Positions 7,552-16,231 of a stretch of DNA of 21,938 nucleotides are shown piece after piece. The stretch comes from Lysobacteraceae bacterium (GTDB taxonomy: Bacteria; Pseudomonadota; Gammaproteobacteria; Xanthomonadales; Xanthomonadaceae). The first letter of the stretch is position 1. Every line of letters starts with the position of its first letter. The translations under genes and the position numbers were made by a program. Where the stretch lies: positions 1 through 21,938 of the forward strand of contig JAIXTZ010000087.1 in NCBI GenBank assembly GCA_027483745.1. The letters are read 5' to 3'. The notes below the pieces were generated by a model. The model was not told the DNA's origin. It did no database searches and worked only from the letters and a program-made list of their open reading frames with translations.

Positions 7552-8001
7552 CTAGCGCCAGCACTCCTCGCGTGTCGCCGTCGCGTCGACGATATTCTTC
7601 TGCCCCAAGTGGTTGAGCGTGAGCTTGCCGCATCGATCACTGGACTGATTGCCGGCCGTTTGGGGCGTCGCCATCAGCGTGAAGCTCGTACGCGTCTCTT
7701 GGGTTCGCGTGATCACATAGTACGCCGTCCCCTGCGTCGGGCTGTTCCTCTGCGCCGCAGGCACAGAATCCAAGAAGCCTTCGTAGGTGTTGTTGCTCGT
7801 GTAGTAGCGCTCGTAGGCCTGCGCCAGCGTCACCAGTTGGGCCATGGCGTCCGCCCTACGCCCCTTTCGGACCTGCTCCTGGTAGCTCGGGTAGGCGATC
7901 GCGGCGAGGATGCCGACGATCGCCACCGCGATCATCAGCTCGATCAGGGTGAAGCCTAAGCTTCGCTGGGCTCGGCGGCCGGGATGGCGGATGTCGTTCA
8001 T
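7552..8001 (-). CDS. pilE: Type IV pilus minor pilin PilE
   Basis: The 149-residue prepilin has a 16-residue basic leader ending RSLG, then [24 protein letters not shown]: canonical PilD cleavage with N-methyl Phe+1 and Glu+5. The pilin globular domain follows, with a C-terminal cysteine pair (DRC ... EEC) bounding the disulphide loop. The last position after pilY1 matches the minor pilin PilE of Xanthomonas and Pseudomonas operons, not the major pilin PilA. It would join the tip complex and link it to the shaft. The start at 8001 is chosen because AGGAG stands eight bases upstream; an in-frame ATG at 8019 is less well placed. It is 23 bases from pilY1. No terminator follows before tRNA-Asn. 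Confidence 0.93.
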   Translation of the reverse strand: MNDIRHPGRRAQRSLGFTLIELMIAVAIVGILAAIAYPSYQEQVRKGRRADAMAQLVTLAQAYERYYTSNNTYEGFLDSVPAAQRNSPTQGTAYYVITRTQETRTSFTLMATPQTAGNQSSDRCGKLTLNHLGQKNIVDATATREECWR

Positions 8002-8024
8002 CAGATTCACTCCTGTCATTTCTA

Positions 8025-11000
8025 TCAACGCACCTGACGCCACGACTGCCGACCGCAGGCACGCTCGAAGATCGCACCGGTCTGGCGCTCCACCTCGCCG
8101 CAGCGGGTCTGGGCCAGATTGTTGGAACAATCCGGATCAGCGGCGTTGTTCACATCGCATACGCCGTCCTGCGTCCGCCCATTGATGCACGCCTGCAGCG
8201 CCGGCCCCGACAGACTTGCACAAGCCGCGGCCACGTTCTCCGGTGTGGGGACCTTGGACGAGCATCCCGGATCGATGCCCGGACGGCAGACCGCCGCCTG
8301 CTGGCTGAACACGGCCGAGCGGATGGGCGCGCCGGAGCTCGCTTCGATCGCGCCGCAGCTCGCCCCGCAGACCGTGCCGCCGTTGACCGAGGCCGTTCCA
8401 CCAAGCGCACTGCTGCCCGTGATCGCGTCGACGCCGTAGATCCAGTTCTGCGCACCGGGTCGGCAGCGGTCGCCGGTGGTCTCGAACGTCGGCAGGAACA
8501 CCACGCCGCCGCGGACTTCCGGGTCGCCGGTGAAGCGCTCACCGCGGGCCGTGGAACCCACGACGAGATCCATGTACCAGCCACGCTGGGTGGTGAAGTT
8601 GACCGGGTTGTTGGTGGTCGTTCGCGTGTCGCGAACGCTGTCAATGGTCGCCGAGATCTCCTGACGCTGCAGGTTCGCGCGGGTGCCGGAGTTCTGCACG
8701 CCATCGTCACGGACGCCGTACAGGGACTGGACCTGCGGATTGGCGCCGGCCTCGGCATCCTCCCCTGCAAGGTAGCGGCCCGTACCAAAGAACACCATCA
8801 AGCCACCCGCACCACGCGCCACATCGATGCCGCCGGTGATCGGCTGGCGGGCCCCATCGGGACTCGTCGCGGTGAACATCGGGCTGCCCGAGAACGCGAC
8901 ATTCCACGACGACGCCGAGTTGGCGCTGAGGTTGAACTTCCACAGGTTGCCGCGCAGGTCGCCGCCGTAGGCGGAGTCGATGCGGCCGTTGCCATCGGCG
9001 TCGACGAGCGCGACGTTGACGAGGCCGTTGGTGAAGTTGCCGCCATCGTTGGCCGTCAACCGGGCCGCCACTTCGCCGGTCGTCAGATTGACCACCATCA
9101 GGACGGGATTGCTGTTGACGCTGTTCACGCCATTTCCGAACACGGCGTACCAGTTGCCATCCTCGCCATACATGACCTGCGAGCGTCCGACGACGTGGCC
9201 GATGTCGGCATCCTTGCCCGTGCCCGTGCCGCCCTCGAGCTCCCACAGCACGCTGCTGTCGGAGAAGGATTGCGGGTTGGTGATGTCGAGGGCGAACACG
9301 CTGCGGCCGCCGCGGCCGGTCGAGGCCAGCACCACCGTGGACCACGTGCCACCCACCTGCGCATCGACGGCGGTGATGTCGCCATCCATCAGGTAGCGAT
9401 GCGTGAAGGTGGGGCGTGCGACCTCGCCAAGCTGCACCCGTGCCGAGGCCGGCAAGTACGCAAACACCTCATCGCCGTTGGCCGTGTCGAAAGCGTGCAG
9501 GTAGCCGTTGTTGGAGCCCGCGAGGATCAGGTTCGGGCGGGCCGTACTGGCGCGCTTGGTCGTGATGTAGGTCTGATAGCTCGTGCGAAGGGCAGCGACG
9601 TTGATCCAACGGAACACGTCGCTCTTCAACGACACTTCCGGCTCGGAGTTGATGATCGAGCCGATCAGGGCCGAACGGTTGCGGAACACCCCACCCGTCT
9701 GGCTCTGTTCTTTCGACTTGTCGCCGCGCAGGTAGTTGAACAGGTCTTCGCCAGTGGTGGTCGTGCTGAAACGCGTGTCGACCTGGCCGGTGGTGAGGCC
9801 GATGGCCGCCACCTGGTCCGCGCGCGAGGCGCCGAACGAGCTGGCGAGGAAGCTGACGGCGGTGTGCGTCGAGGCCGGGCCCGTCGCGTTGGTGGTGATG
9901 ATGCGGCGTGACGACGGCGAGGCAATCGCCAGCCGCTCCTTGGCAGACCACTGCAGGGCGCCGCGCGAACCGTTCAGCCTGATCTCGTAGGCCTTCAGGT
10001 CACCCGTCCAGTCCCGTTCGCTGGCATCGACGCGATACTCCGGGACGAACTCGCGCGATCCGGCGCCGATGCGACTGCCGGTGTTGGCCAGGCCGCCTGC
10101 GGGCTTCTCTTGCTCGGCGATCAGGTCGAAGGCCTCGCTGAGCTGCTGGCGCAGCTGCAGCGGGTTCGTCACCAGGAAGTAGTTGTCCGGAGTGCCGTTG
10201 GCATCGCTGTCCCATTCCACGCCGTCCGGCAGGTTGTTGCCGCCAGTCGCCTCCTTGAAGCCGCCGTACTTCGCGGCGAACCACAGCGGGTCTTTCAGGT
10301 TGAGCGCCGTCGACGAGGTGGCGGCGGGCGTGAAATTCCGGGTAGCGGTGAGGCCCAGCGCTTGGTTGCAGGGCGTAGCGTTCAGCGCACCGGCAACGGC
10401 GCACTGGCCGGCGGTGGCACCGGGCGGCGTGTTCAGCGCGAAGGGCGTGCCCGGGCCGCCAACGTCGCGGACCTCGAGGTAGATGCCGTCGGCCGTCGTG
10501 CCCGAGATGATGTAGCCGATATTCTGGTCGGCCGAACCCGCGGCGTACTCCGACGTGAGCTGCACGGTCACCGTGTTGTCGGCGTTGGCAAGGACCTCGT
10601 AGCGGACGATGGCGTCCATGTCGTGGTCGTTGCCCTGCTCCACGTCCTCGTAGTTGATGCGGAAGGCCGCGTAAGGACGCCCGCCGTTGACGGTCACAAC
10701 CGTCGGTGCCCCGGGGAGGTTGACGATGTTCTCGACGTAGAAATCGACGATCGTGTTGGTCGGCTTGCGGGCGTCGCCGCCGAACGTGCCGCTGACCGTC
10801 TTGGCGAACGGGATCAGCGAAATGGTCCGACCGGCGATCGGAAACTCGATGCGCGGCAGCGGGGACGCCAGAGCCACGGAGAAGGTCGACACGTTCTGGG
10901 CGCCCGTCGCCGCATTGACGTCCGTCACTCGGGCAAACCGCGCCACGGAGGCGCTGTTGTAGGTGCCGAGCTTGCCGGGCTCCTCGGGCGCCAGGCCACG

Positions 11001-13181
11001 GACGCGGCCGAGGCTGCCCGCGGACTTGGCGGTCGGCGCGTCGTCGTTGGCACCACCGGCGACTTCGCCGATGAAGACGCTGCGATTGCCGGTGCCGAAC
11101 TCATGATTCCAGATGACCTGGCCCTGGGCCGCGGCATCGAAGCCCGTGACCGTCGCCGGCGTGTCATTCACACTGGTTTCCACTCCAGAGAAAGGACTGC
11201 CCGGAAGATCGCCGTCGTAGCTCGGATTGATGTCCGAGATGATGGTCTGGTAAGGCTTGGCGCAGGACAGGTAGCCGAGGCCGCCCGAAGCGGTGGACCG
11301 ATACGGATCGCGCCAAGTCTCCGTGGTCAGGCCCATCGCCGTCTCTTCCTGCATGCCCGGCGAATTGGCCGGAGCATCGACGAAGCGGGTGGTGGGCACG
11401 GTGGCGCCCGCGAAGTAGCGCATCGACTCGTACAGCATCTCGCCGATGGGATTCCCCCACATGCGGCATTCGCGGTTGTTGATCGGGCGACCGCCGATCG
11501 ACGGGCAGTTGCCGTAGCCGTTGTTCCAGTTCCAGTTCGAGTCGCTTGTCAGGTTGTTCGTGACGGGGTTCCCGCCTGCGTTGTTGTACCCACCACCGAT
11601 CATGCGGAGGCGATCCAACGTCCGCGCGATTCCGTTGACGTCGGTGCGGAACTGCCCGGTATTGGCATCGATCTCGTCCTTGAAATTCAGGACGTTGCGA
11701 CGAAGCACGCCACCTTCGAGGTTGTTGCGCTGCGAGCCCGTGAGCAGGCCGAACATCATGCGCTCGGACTCGCCGTAGTCGTGCAGGATGCCGGTCGGCT
11801 TGGCAACGCCGCTGGGATAGAGCTTGCAGTAGGAGTCCTGCAACGCCGTGTTGGACGGGCAACTCTGCACGCGGACGTTGTAGTCCTGGCGAGAGACCGG
11901 GCCACCGACCACCGGAAGTTTCCACGCCAAACCCCAGTTGTCCTCGCCTCCGTTCTCAACATGGCGAAAGCGGATCGTGTGTGTGCCAGCCGTCAAGGTG
12001 ATGGCGCCAGAAAACGAATCCCAATTGGCCTCCGACCGGCCGTGCGAGCCGTTGTCGCCATAGCGGCCCGCCACCACATTGCCGCCAATCGCAACCTCCA
12101 CCGAATCGTCGCCATCCACGGCAAAGCGGTACTCACCGGCCTGAGACACCGTCAATGTCGCCGTGATCTCGGTCAGATAGTTCTGTTGACCGCAGCCGCC
12201 CCCCACAGGGAATGGGTTGTTGTTCCCCCCGGTCGCGTTGATTACACCGGTTGCCACAGCACCCGAACCACAGAGCCGGTTGTTTCGGGCGAAGTTGTTG
12301 AAGAAGGTGCTGAGCTGAGCCGCGTCGCCGCGCGCCGTGCTCGTGCCACCCGGACTGTTCCAGCGCCACGTGGTGATCTGAACGTTGGACAGCGCCGTCT
12401 GCGGAACGATCGCCCAGTTGGCCGTGTTCGCCAAACCCGTGGTGTTGCAGTTGACGCGGGTGTTGGACGCGTTGAAGCAGGAATTGCCGGCAACGGGCCC
12501 TTCGATCGAGAGCCAATTCCAGACGCGGGAGGTCGTGTTCTGGAGCACGCGCAGCATCGGCGCGGAGCCGTCGGTGACCGTGGTGACCGCAAACAGGTGG
12601 TAAGCGCCTGCCGCCGGCTGGCTCAGCGGGGCGTAGCGCGAGATGTCGTAGCCGTCACGCGCGACGCTCTGGTACTCCTTGCCCCAGCTGTGCGCATCCT
12701 GCGGGAAGAAGGCGCCCTGCAGCGTGGTGTCGGTCGCTGTGTCCTGATGGCGCCAGCCGCCGTAAAGCACGCGGCGCAGGGCGTCCATGCGCGAAGTGGT
12801 CAGGTAGTTCAGGAAGTCGCCGCTCCACTGCCCCGAGCCGCTGCACTGTTTGTTCGTTGCCGCCGCTGCCGCCTCGAAGCGGTTGTCCGTCGCGTCCCAC
12901 AGGTAGCAGGCGTTGCTATTGAAGTAACCGAAGTAGTCGATCTGGGCCGGCTTGTAGCCGACATCGAGCACACCGTCGCCGTTGAGGTCCGAGGCGTCGT
13001 TGTAGGCTTCGTAATAGATCTTGTGGTCCTTGCCGACCACCAGCATGTTCAGCGGCGGAACCTGCGCGGCAACGAACAGCGGCGACTGGGCAATGGGCAC
13101 TGTCGCGACCTGCGCGGAGAGGCCCGAGGAGAAGGTGAGGGCCGCCAGGCCGAGGAAAGTCAATGGACGAAGCGAAGTCAT
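8025..13181 (-). CDS. pilY1: Type IV pilus tip adhesin and assembly protein PilY1, with PA14-like insertion
   Basis: Large secreted tip protein that promotes pilus assembly, adhesion and surface sensing. The 1718 residues exceed the roughly 1160 of Pseudomonas PilY1. A signal peptide (about 1-23, ending SGLSA) is followed by a family-typical start ([21 protein letters not shown]). Calcium-loop-like motifs occur at 65-73 (DLNGDGVLD), 991-999 (DSDANGTPD) and 1394-1402 (DADGNGRID). The last is followed by [13 protein letters not shown], the hallmark of the C-terminal beta-propeller calcium site. An RGD tripeptide is at 1152-1154. Residues about 232-430 look like an insertion carrying a PA14-like fold ([20 protein letters not shown] at 348-367). 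The tail 1573-1718 holds 11 cysteines. No von Willebrand A metal site (DxSxS) is evident. The start at 13181 follows GAGGA, eight bases upstream, and is 11 bases from pilX; open frame further upstream overlaps pilX and pilW and is not used. Confidence 0.95.
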   Translation of the reverse strand: MTSLRPLTFLGLAALTFSSGLSAQVATVPIAQSPLFVAAQVPPLNMLVVGKDHKIYYEAYNDASDLNGDGVLDVGYKPAQIDYFGYFNSNACYLWDATDNRFEAAAAATNKQCSGSGQWSGDFLNYLTTSRMDALRRVLYGGWRHQDTATDTTLQGAFFPQDAHSWGKEYQSVARDGYDISRYAPLSQPAAGAYHLFAVTTVTDGSAPMLRVLQNTTSRVWNWLSIEGPVAGNSCFNASNTRVNCNTTGLANTANWAIVPQTALSNVQITTWRWNSPGGTSTARGDAAQLSTFFNNFARNNRLCGSGAVATGVINATGGNNNPFPVGGGCGQQNYLTEITATLTVSQAGEYRFAVDGDDSVEVAIGGNVVAGRYGDNGSHGRSEANWDSFSGAITLTAGTHTIRFRHVENGGEDNWGLAWKLPVVGGPVSRQDYNVRVQSCPSNTALQDSYCKLYPSGVAKPTGILHDYGESERMMFGLLTGSQRNNLEGGVLRRNVLNFKDEIDANTGQFRTDVNGIARTLDRLRMIGGGYNNAGGNPVTNNLTSDSNWNWNNGYGNCPSIGGRPINNRECRMWGNPIGEMLYESMRYFAGATVPTTRFVDAPANSPGMQEETAMGLTTETWRDPYRSTASGGLGYLSCAKPYQTIISDINPSYDGDLPGSPFSGVETSVNDTPATVTGFDAAAQGQVIWNHEFGTGNRSVFIGEVAGGANDDAPTAKSAGSLGRVRGLAPEEPGKLGTYNSASVARFARVTDVNAATGAQNVSTFSVALASPLPRIEFPIAGRTISLIPFAKTVSGTFGGDARKPTNTIVDFYVENIVNLPGAPTVVTVNGGRPYAAFRINYEDVEQGNDHDMDAIVRYEVLANADNTVTVQLTSEYAAGSADQNIGYIISGTTADGIYLEVRDVGGPGTPFALNTPPGATAGQCAVAGALNATPCNQALGLTATRNFTPAATSSTALNLKDPLWFAAKYGGFKEATGGNNLPDGVEWDSDANGTPDNYFLVTNPLQLRQQLSEAFDLIAEQEKPAGGLANTGSRIGAGSREFVPEYRVDASERDWTGDLKAYEIRLNGSRGALQWSAKERLAIASPSSRRIITTNATGPASTHTAVSFLASSFGASRADQVAAIGLTTGQVDTRFSTTTTGEDLFNYLRGDKSKEQSQTGGVFRNRSALIGSIINSEPEVSLKSDVFRWINVAALRTSYQTYITTKRASTARPNLILAGSNNGYLHAFDTANGDEVFAYLPASARVQLGEVARPTFTHRYLMDGDITAVDAQVGGTWSTVVLASTGRGGRSVFALDITNPQSFSDSSVLWELEGGTGTGKDADIGHVVGRSQVMYGEDGNWYAVFGNGVNSVNSNPVLMVVNLTTGEVAARLTANDGGNFTNGLVNVALVDADGNGRIDSAYGGDLRGNLWKFNLSANSASSWNVAFSGSPMFTATSPDGARQPITGGIDVARGAGGLMVFFGTGRYLAGEDAEAGANPQVQSLYGVRDDGVQNSGTRANLQRQEISATIDSVRDTRTTTNNPVNFTTQRGWYMDLVVGSTARGERFTGDPEVRGGVVFLPTFETTGDRCRPGAQNWIYGVDAITGSSALGGTASVNGGTVCGASCGAIEASSGAPIRSAVFSQQAAVCRPGIDPGCSSKVPTPENVAAACASLSGPALQACINGRTQDGVCDVNNAADPDCSNNLAQTRCGEVERQTGAIFERACGRQSWRQVR

Positions 13182-13192
13182 GGGTGGAGTCC

Positions 13193-13711
13193 TCAGTTCG
13201 CGACGGGGCGTTCGGTGTACGTCGCTTCGAGCACGACGACGGACGACGGGTTCGTGTCGCGGTCGGAATTGGCCGCGAAGATCAGGAAGGTCTGCGGGGC
13301 AACGTCGGCAGAGTTGTCGTCCTTGATGCTCGACGGGATGCCGGAGCAGCCCGTGATGTTGGCCACGCGCGTGGCGGCCGCGGCCGCGGGATCGCGGTTG
13401 TCCGCCCACGTCCGCAGGTCGCCGAGGCCGGTGATGTCGCCGTTCACGCATTGCACGGCGGGGTCGGTATCGACCGCGAACGGTCCGGCTTCGGCGATGG
13501 TCTGCTGGATGTCGAACTCGATCCGGCGCAGGGCGTCCTCGGCGCGGTTGAACGCGAGGTTGAACGTCCGGTAATTGCCCGTCATGCGCTCCTGCATCGA
13601 CGTGACCTGCAAGGCAGCCAAGCCCAGCAGGGTGAGCAGCAGCAGCATGATCAGGGCGACGTAAAGGGCGACGCCGCGCTGGCGGGAGGGAGAACGAGAC
13701 GCGAAGGTCAT
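13193..13711 (-). CDS. pilX: Type IV pilus minor pilin PilX
   Basis: The 172-residue protein has a 13-residue basic leader ending RQRG, then VALYVALIMLLLLTLLGLAA and the conserved QVTSMQERMTGN, the PilX N-terminal signature. It lacks Glu at +5, as PilX and GspK-type tip pseudopilins do, which fits a place at the very tip under PilY1. The C-terminal domain has two visible cysteines (VQCVNG and TGCSG) that could pair. The pilW stop is three bases upstream, and the pilY1 start is 11 bases downstream. Identification rests on the N-terminus plus operon position. Confidence 0.93.
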   Translation of the reverse strand: MTFASRSPSRQRGVALYVALIMLLLLTLLGLAALQVTSMQERMTGNYRTFNLAFNRAEDALRRIEFDIQQTIAEAGPFAVDTDPAVQCVNGDITGLGDLRTWADNRDPAAAAATRVANITGCSGIPSSIKDDNSADVAPQTFLIFAANSDRDTNPSSVVVLEATYTERPVAN

Positions 13712-13714
13712 GGG

Positions 13715-14965
13715 TCAGTTCCCGTAGAGGCGGTTGCGAAGCGCCACGGTGGATTCGTAGGGTCGGCGGAGGATCGCCTCGCCCTCGGGAAGGTCGATGA
13801 TGCTGCGCCCGATCTGCAGGTTGCCCACAGTGGCCTCGTTGCGATCCGGCGTGCCGGTACGTTCCGGGCTGCGCAGCAGCATGCCCACGCGCACGGCGCC
13901 GACAGAGCGCCAACGGGCGGCGCGCTCGGCCTCGGTGGTCAGGCCCGCCACCAGGGTACTGGCGGTGACGTAGGTGTCGACACTGCCGTCGGGCAGGTTC
14001 GCCGTCAGCGAGTCCCGTCCGTACGTGAGCTGCAGCATCTCGACGCCCTCGACGAGCTCCTCGGTGGTCCAGGCGTTGCCGGAGTACACCGCACGGAACA
14101 GCGACGGCGCCCCTGACGCCCCGAGCCCGACGTAGTAGGCGTAGATGTTCGCCGGATAGAGCATCACGTTGCCACGCAACGGCTCGGAGGCGGCCTGGAA
14201 CAGGCGCTGGTTGGCGCCACCCGCCCCCGCAGCCACGGTGATCGTCGTCCCGGACGGTGCGGCCGGCGCCTGGAAGAGCGCCGCCGCCCCATAATTCGCG
14301 ATGCCGTAGAACCGCTGCCCCTGCATGAAACCCGCGTCCGGGGCATTCAGATAGGTAATGGCATTGGTGTCCTTATTGAAGCTGACCGGCACGCCCTCCT
14401 GGCCAAGGAATCGCAGGACAACGACATCGCTGCCGGCCAAGGGCCTCGGCGTCATTCCGGCATAGAGATCCGCGTCGAGCTGAGGCGTCCAGTGGTCGGC
14501 GGCGGCCGCCACGCGCCCGGCGAGCGCGATGGTCTGGCCCGGCGCCGTGTTGGCAGCCTCGAAACCCTGGACCGCAACGTCGAAACGGAAGGGGAAGGCG
14601 GCGGAGGCAAGCTCGAGCGCCGAGTTGTACTGGTCGGCCGGGTTGTTGTCCAAGGCCATCAGGTTGTCGAGCTGGGAGACGCGCGTGTTCGCGCTCGCCA
14701 CCGGGTAGGTGGCCGAGAACATCCGCGCCACGTCGTTGGCCCAGCCGAGGTGGCCGGCCATGCGGAGGTCACGCTGCAGGAACTCGAAGGCGAAGCGCCC
14801 GCCCTCCTGGATGCGGCTGATGCCGACCGACGTCTGGTAGGCCTGGCGGGAAGCGCCGAAGACCTGGATCAGGCCGATCAGCAGGAAGGACGCCAAGGCG
14901 ACGGCGATCATCAGCTCGACGAGCGAGACGCCGCGCTGGGTCGAGGTTCGGGGGTTCGATCGCAT
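13715..14965 (-). CDS. pilW: Type IV pilus minor pilin PilW
   Basis: The 416-residue prepilin has a 12-residue leader ending TQRG, then VSLVELMIAVALASFLLIGLIQVF with Glu+5 present. The ISRIQEGGRFAFEFLQRDLRMAGHLGW block that follows is characteristic of PilW/GspJ-type proteins. It is longer than the roughly 270-residue Pseudomonas PilW, with the extra length in the globular part. With FimU, PilV and PilX it forms the priming complex that supports PilY1 and starts pilus assembly. The start is two bases after the pilV stop, so translation is probably coupled; no separate strong ribosome site is seen. Confidence 0.92.
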   Translation of the reverse strand: MRSNPRTSTQRGVSLVELMIAVALASFLLIGLIQVFGASRQAYQTSVGISRIQEGGRFAFEFLQRDLRMAGHLGWANDVARMFSATYPVASANTRVSQLDNLMALDNNPADQYNSALELASAAFPFRFDVAVQGFEAANTAPGQTIALAGRVAAAADHWTPQLDADLYAGMTPRPLAGSDVVVLRFLGQEGVPVSFNKDTNAITYLNAPDAGFMQGQRFYGIANYGAAALFQAPAAPSGTTITVAAGAGGANQRLFQAASEPLRGNVMLYPANIYAYYVGLGASGAPSLFRAVYSGNAWTTEELVEGVEMLQLTYGRDSLTANLPDGSVDTYVTASTLVAGLTTEAERAARWRSVGAVRVGMLLRSPERTGTPDRNEATVGNLQIGRSIIDLPEGEAILRRPYESTVALRNRLYGN

Positions 14966-14967
14966 GC

Positions 14968-15483
14968 TCACAGCCCAGTCGTCACTTCGATAGAGTCGGT
15001 GCCCGAGATGCGGTCTTCCCAAGTCAGCCGCACCGTAATGCGCCCCGAGGCCGCCGGCGTCGGGGTGGGACCCGCCACCGCGTTCACAGCCGCCGTTACG
15101 GTGACCTGGCCAGTGGCGTTGGGCAGGGCGCGCCGCGCGGCGCACACCCAGGCGTCGCGGTCGGCCTGCCACTGCGGGGAGGGCGGCTCGAGGCCGGCGG
15201 CGCAGATGCCCCCACGCCCGTTGCCGGCCGCCGCGAAGTCGGCGGCGCGGATGAGGTTGTAGCTCGCCGCCTGCTGGCGGTTGGTGCGGACCATATCCAG
15301 GATCTGGTAGGCGAGCATCGTCGCCACGGTGCGCTCGCTGGAGCTCTGGCCCGTGCGCAGCGCCGTGGTCTGAAGCAGGGCCATACCCAACAGCCCGATG
15401 CTGAGCAGCACGACGGCGATCATGACCTCGATCAGGTTGAAGCCGGCCATGCGTCGCGGCGAATGGAAGGTGTAGCGACTCAC
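14968..15483 (-). CDS. pilV: Type IV pilus minor pilin PilV
   Basis: The 171-residue prepilin has a leader SRYTFHSPRRMAG, then FNLIEVMIAVVLLSIGLLGMALLQ with Glu+5, and the TVATMLAYQILDMVRTNRQQA block typical of PilV/GspI. I chose the GTG at 15483: it overlaps the fimU stop as GTGA and has AAGGGGG seven bases upstream. A start at the ATG at 15450 would leave only MAG before the cleavage site and has no such ribosome site. The C-terminal part contains two cysteines (GGICAAG, AWVCAA). It is part of the tip-priming subcomplex. Confidence 0.92.
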   Translation of the reverse strand: MSRYTFHSPRRMAGFNLIEVMIAVVLLSIGLLGMALLQTTALRTGQSSSERTVATMLAYQILDMVRTNRQQAASYNLIRAADFAAAGNGRGGICAAGLEPPSPQWQADRDAWVCAARRALPNATGQVTVTAAVNAVAGPTPTPAASGRITVRLTWEDRISGTDSIEVTTGL

Positions 15484-16019
15484 GGACAGGCCCCCTTGGT
15501 GAAGCTGACAGCACCGCTGCGCAGGATGCGCAGCGAGCGGACGTGCTGCTGGCCGGCGGCGCAAGGCGTGGCGCGCAGCTCGATGTCGGTCGTGCCGGAG
15601 CCGAAGGCGCCGCCGCTGCAGTTCGAACACTCGCCACGCGCGGTGAAGATGAAGCTGGCGGCCGAGGACGACGCCACGGTCATGCCGTTCAGCGCCTGCT
15701 GGTGGCGACGGATCTCTTCGGCCTGCGGCGTGCCGTTGCCATTGGCATCGGCCCAGACGATCCAGCCCTGCGACCAGTCCGTGCTGCAGGTGCTCCCGTT
15801 CGAAGAGGCACAGATCCGGCTGCCGCGGTTCGATTTGACCGCCTCGGAGCGGGCGAGGTTCACCGCTGCGATGAACTCGTTGGTGGTCGAGGCCAGTCGC
15901 GAGTTGCGGATCGAGGTCGTGAAGCTGGGCAGCGCGATGGCCGACAGGATGGCGACGATCGCGACCGTCACCATCAGTTCCACCAGCGTGAAGCCCTCGG
16001 ATCGGGCGCGAAGAGGCAT
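15480..16019 (-). CDS. fimU: Type IV pilus minor pilin FimU (GspH/FimT family)
   Basis: The 179-residue prepilin has a nine-residue leader MPLRARSEG, then FTLVELMVTVAIVAILSAIALPSF (Glu+5). The FimT/GspH pattern NEFIAAVNLARSEAVKSNRG follows, then a globular domain with several cysteines and a C-terminal TKGACP. It lacks the GRxR tail motif found in the plus-strand FimT, which separates the two paralogues. First gene of the operon, as fimU is in Pseudomonas; it connects the tip complex to the shaft. A modest AGG lies eight bases before the ATG. I see no convincing sigma54 or sigma70 promoter in the preceding 212 bases. Confidence 0.9.
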   Translation of the reverse strand: MPLRARSEGFTLVELMVTVAIVAILSAIALPSFTTSIRNSRLASTTNEFIAAVNLARSEAVKSNRGSRICASSNGSTCSTDWSQGWIVWADANGNGTPQAEEIRRHQQALNGMTVASSSAASFIFTARGECSNCSGGAFGSGTTDIELRATPCAAGQQHVRSLRILRSGAVSFTKGACP

Positions 16020-16231
16020 AGCACGGACCTATTCTTAGACATGGGCACGGTAACGCGGCCGGCGGCAGGTGGCTCCCCCGTCCCGACGACCGGCGATCCG
16101 GGGGGGACGAGCGTCGCGGCAACGCAGCAAAACGGGACCTGGGACACGGTCCCGCCCCCCCTCGCCGCGATGGCCTCCCTTCAGGAGGGGGAGCTCCCGC
16201 CCCAACCCGGGCGACGGGAGGGACGATCGAC
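16020..16231 (-). other. Gene-free, hairpin-rich gap between ppnN and fimU
   Basis: 212 bases with no credible ORF. It holds several G/C hairpins, among them CTCCCG/CGGGAG (about 16195-16221) and CCTCC/GGAGG around 16175-16190, plus the terminator-like stem listed separately. The pilin operon promoter should lie here, but no consensus -35/-10 pair and no TGGCAC-type sigma54 site is evident. TAAGAAT just before fimU lacks a partner. Confidence 0.45.
16129..16153 (-). terminator. Weak terminator-like hairpin downstream of ppnN
   Basis: Minus-strand GGGACC (16148-16153), an 8-base loop, GGTCCC (16134-16139), then GTTTTG. A six-bp stem with only four T residues is a marginal Rho-independent signal. 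It is placed correctly to separate ppnN from the pilin operon. Confidence 0.4.

Noticed and set aside
10110..13574. 1154-codon plus-strand open frame antisense to pilY1 and pilX
   Set aside because: Low-complexity composition, no ribosome site or domain, and complete overlap with well-supported genes.
13182..13913. Long upstream extension of the pilY1 frame
   Set aside because: It overlaps pilX and pilW in another phase and lacks PilY1 features; a signal peptide and a ribosome site fix the start at 13181.
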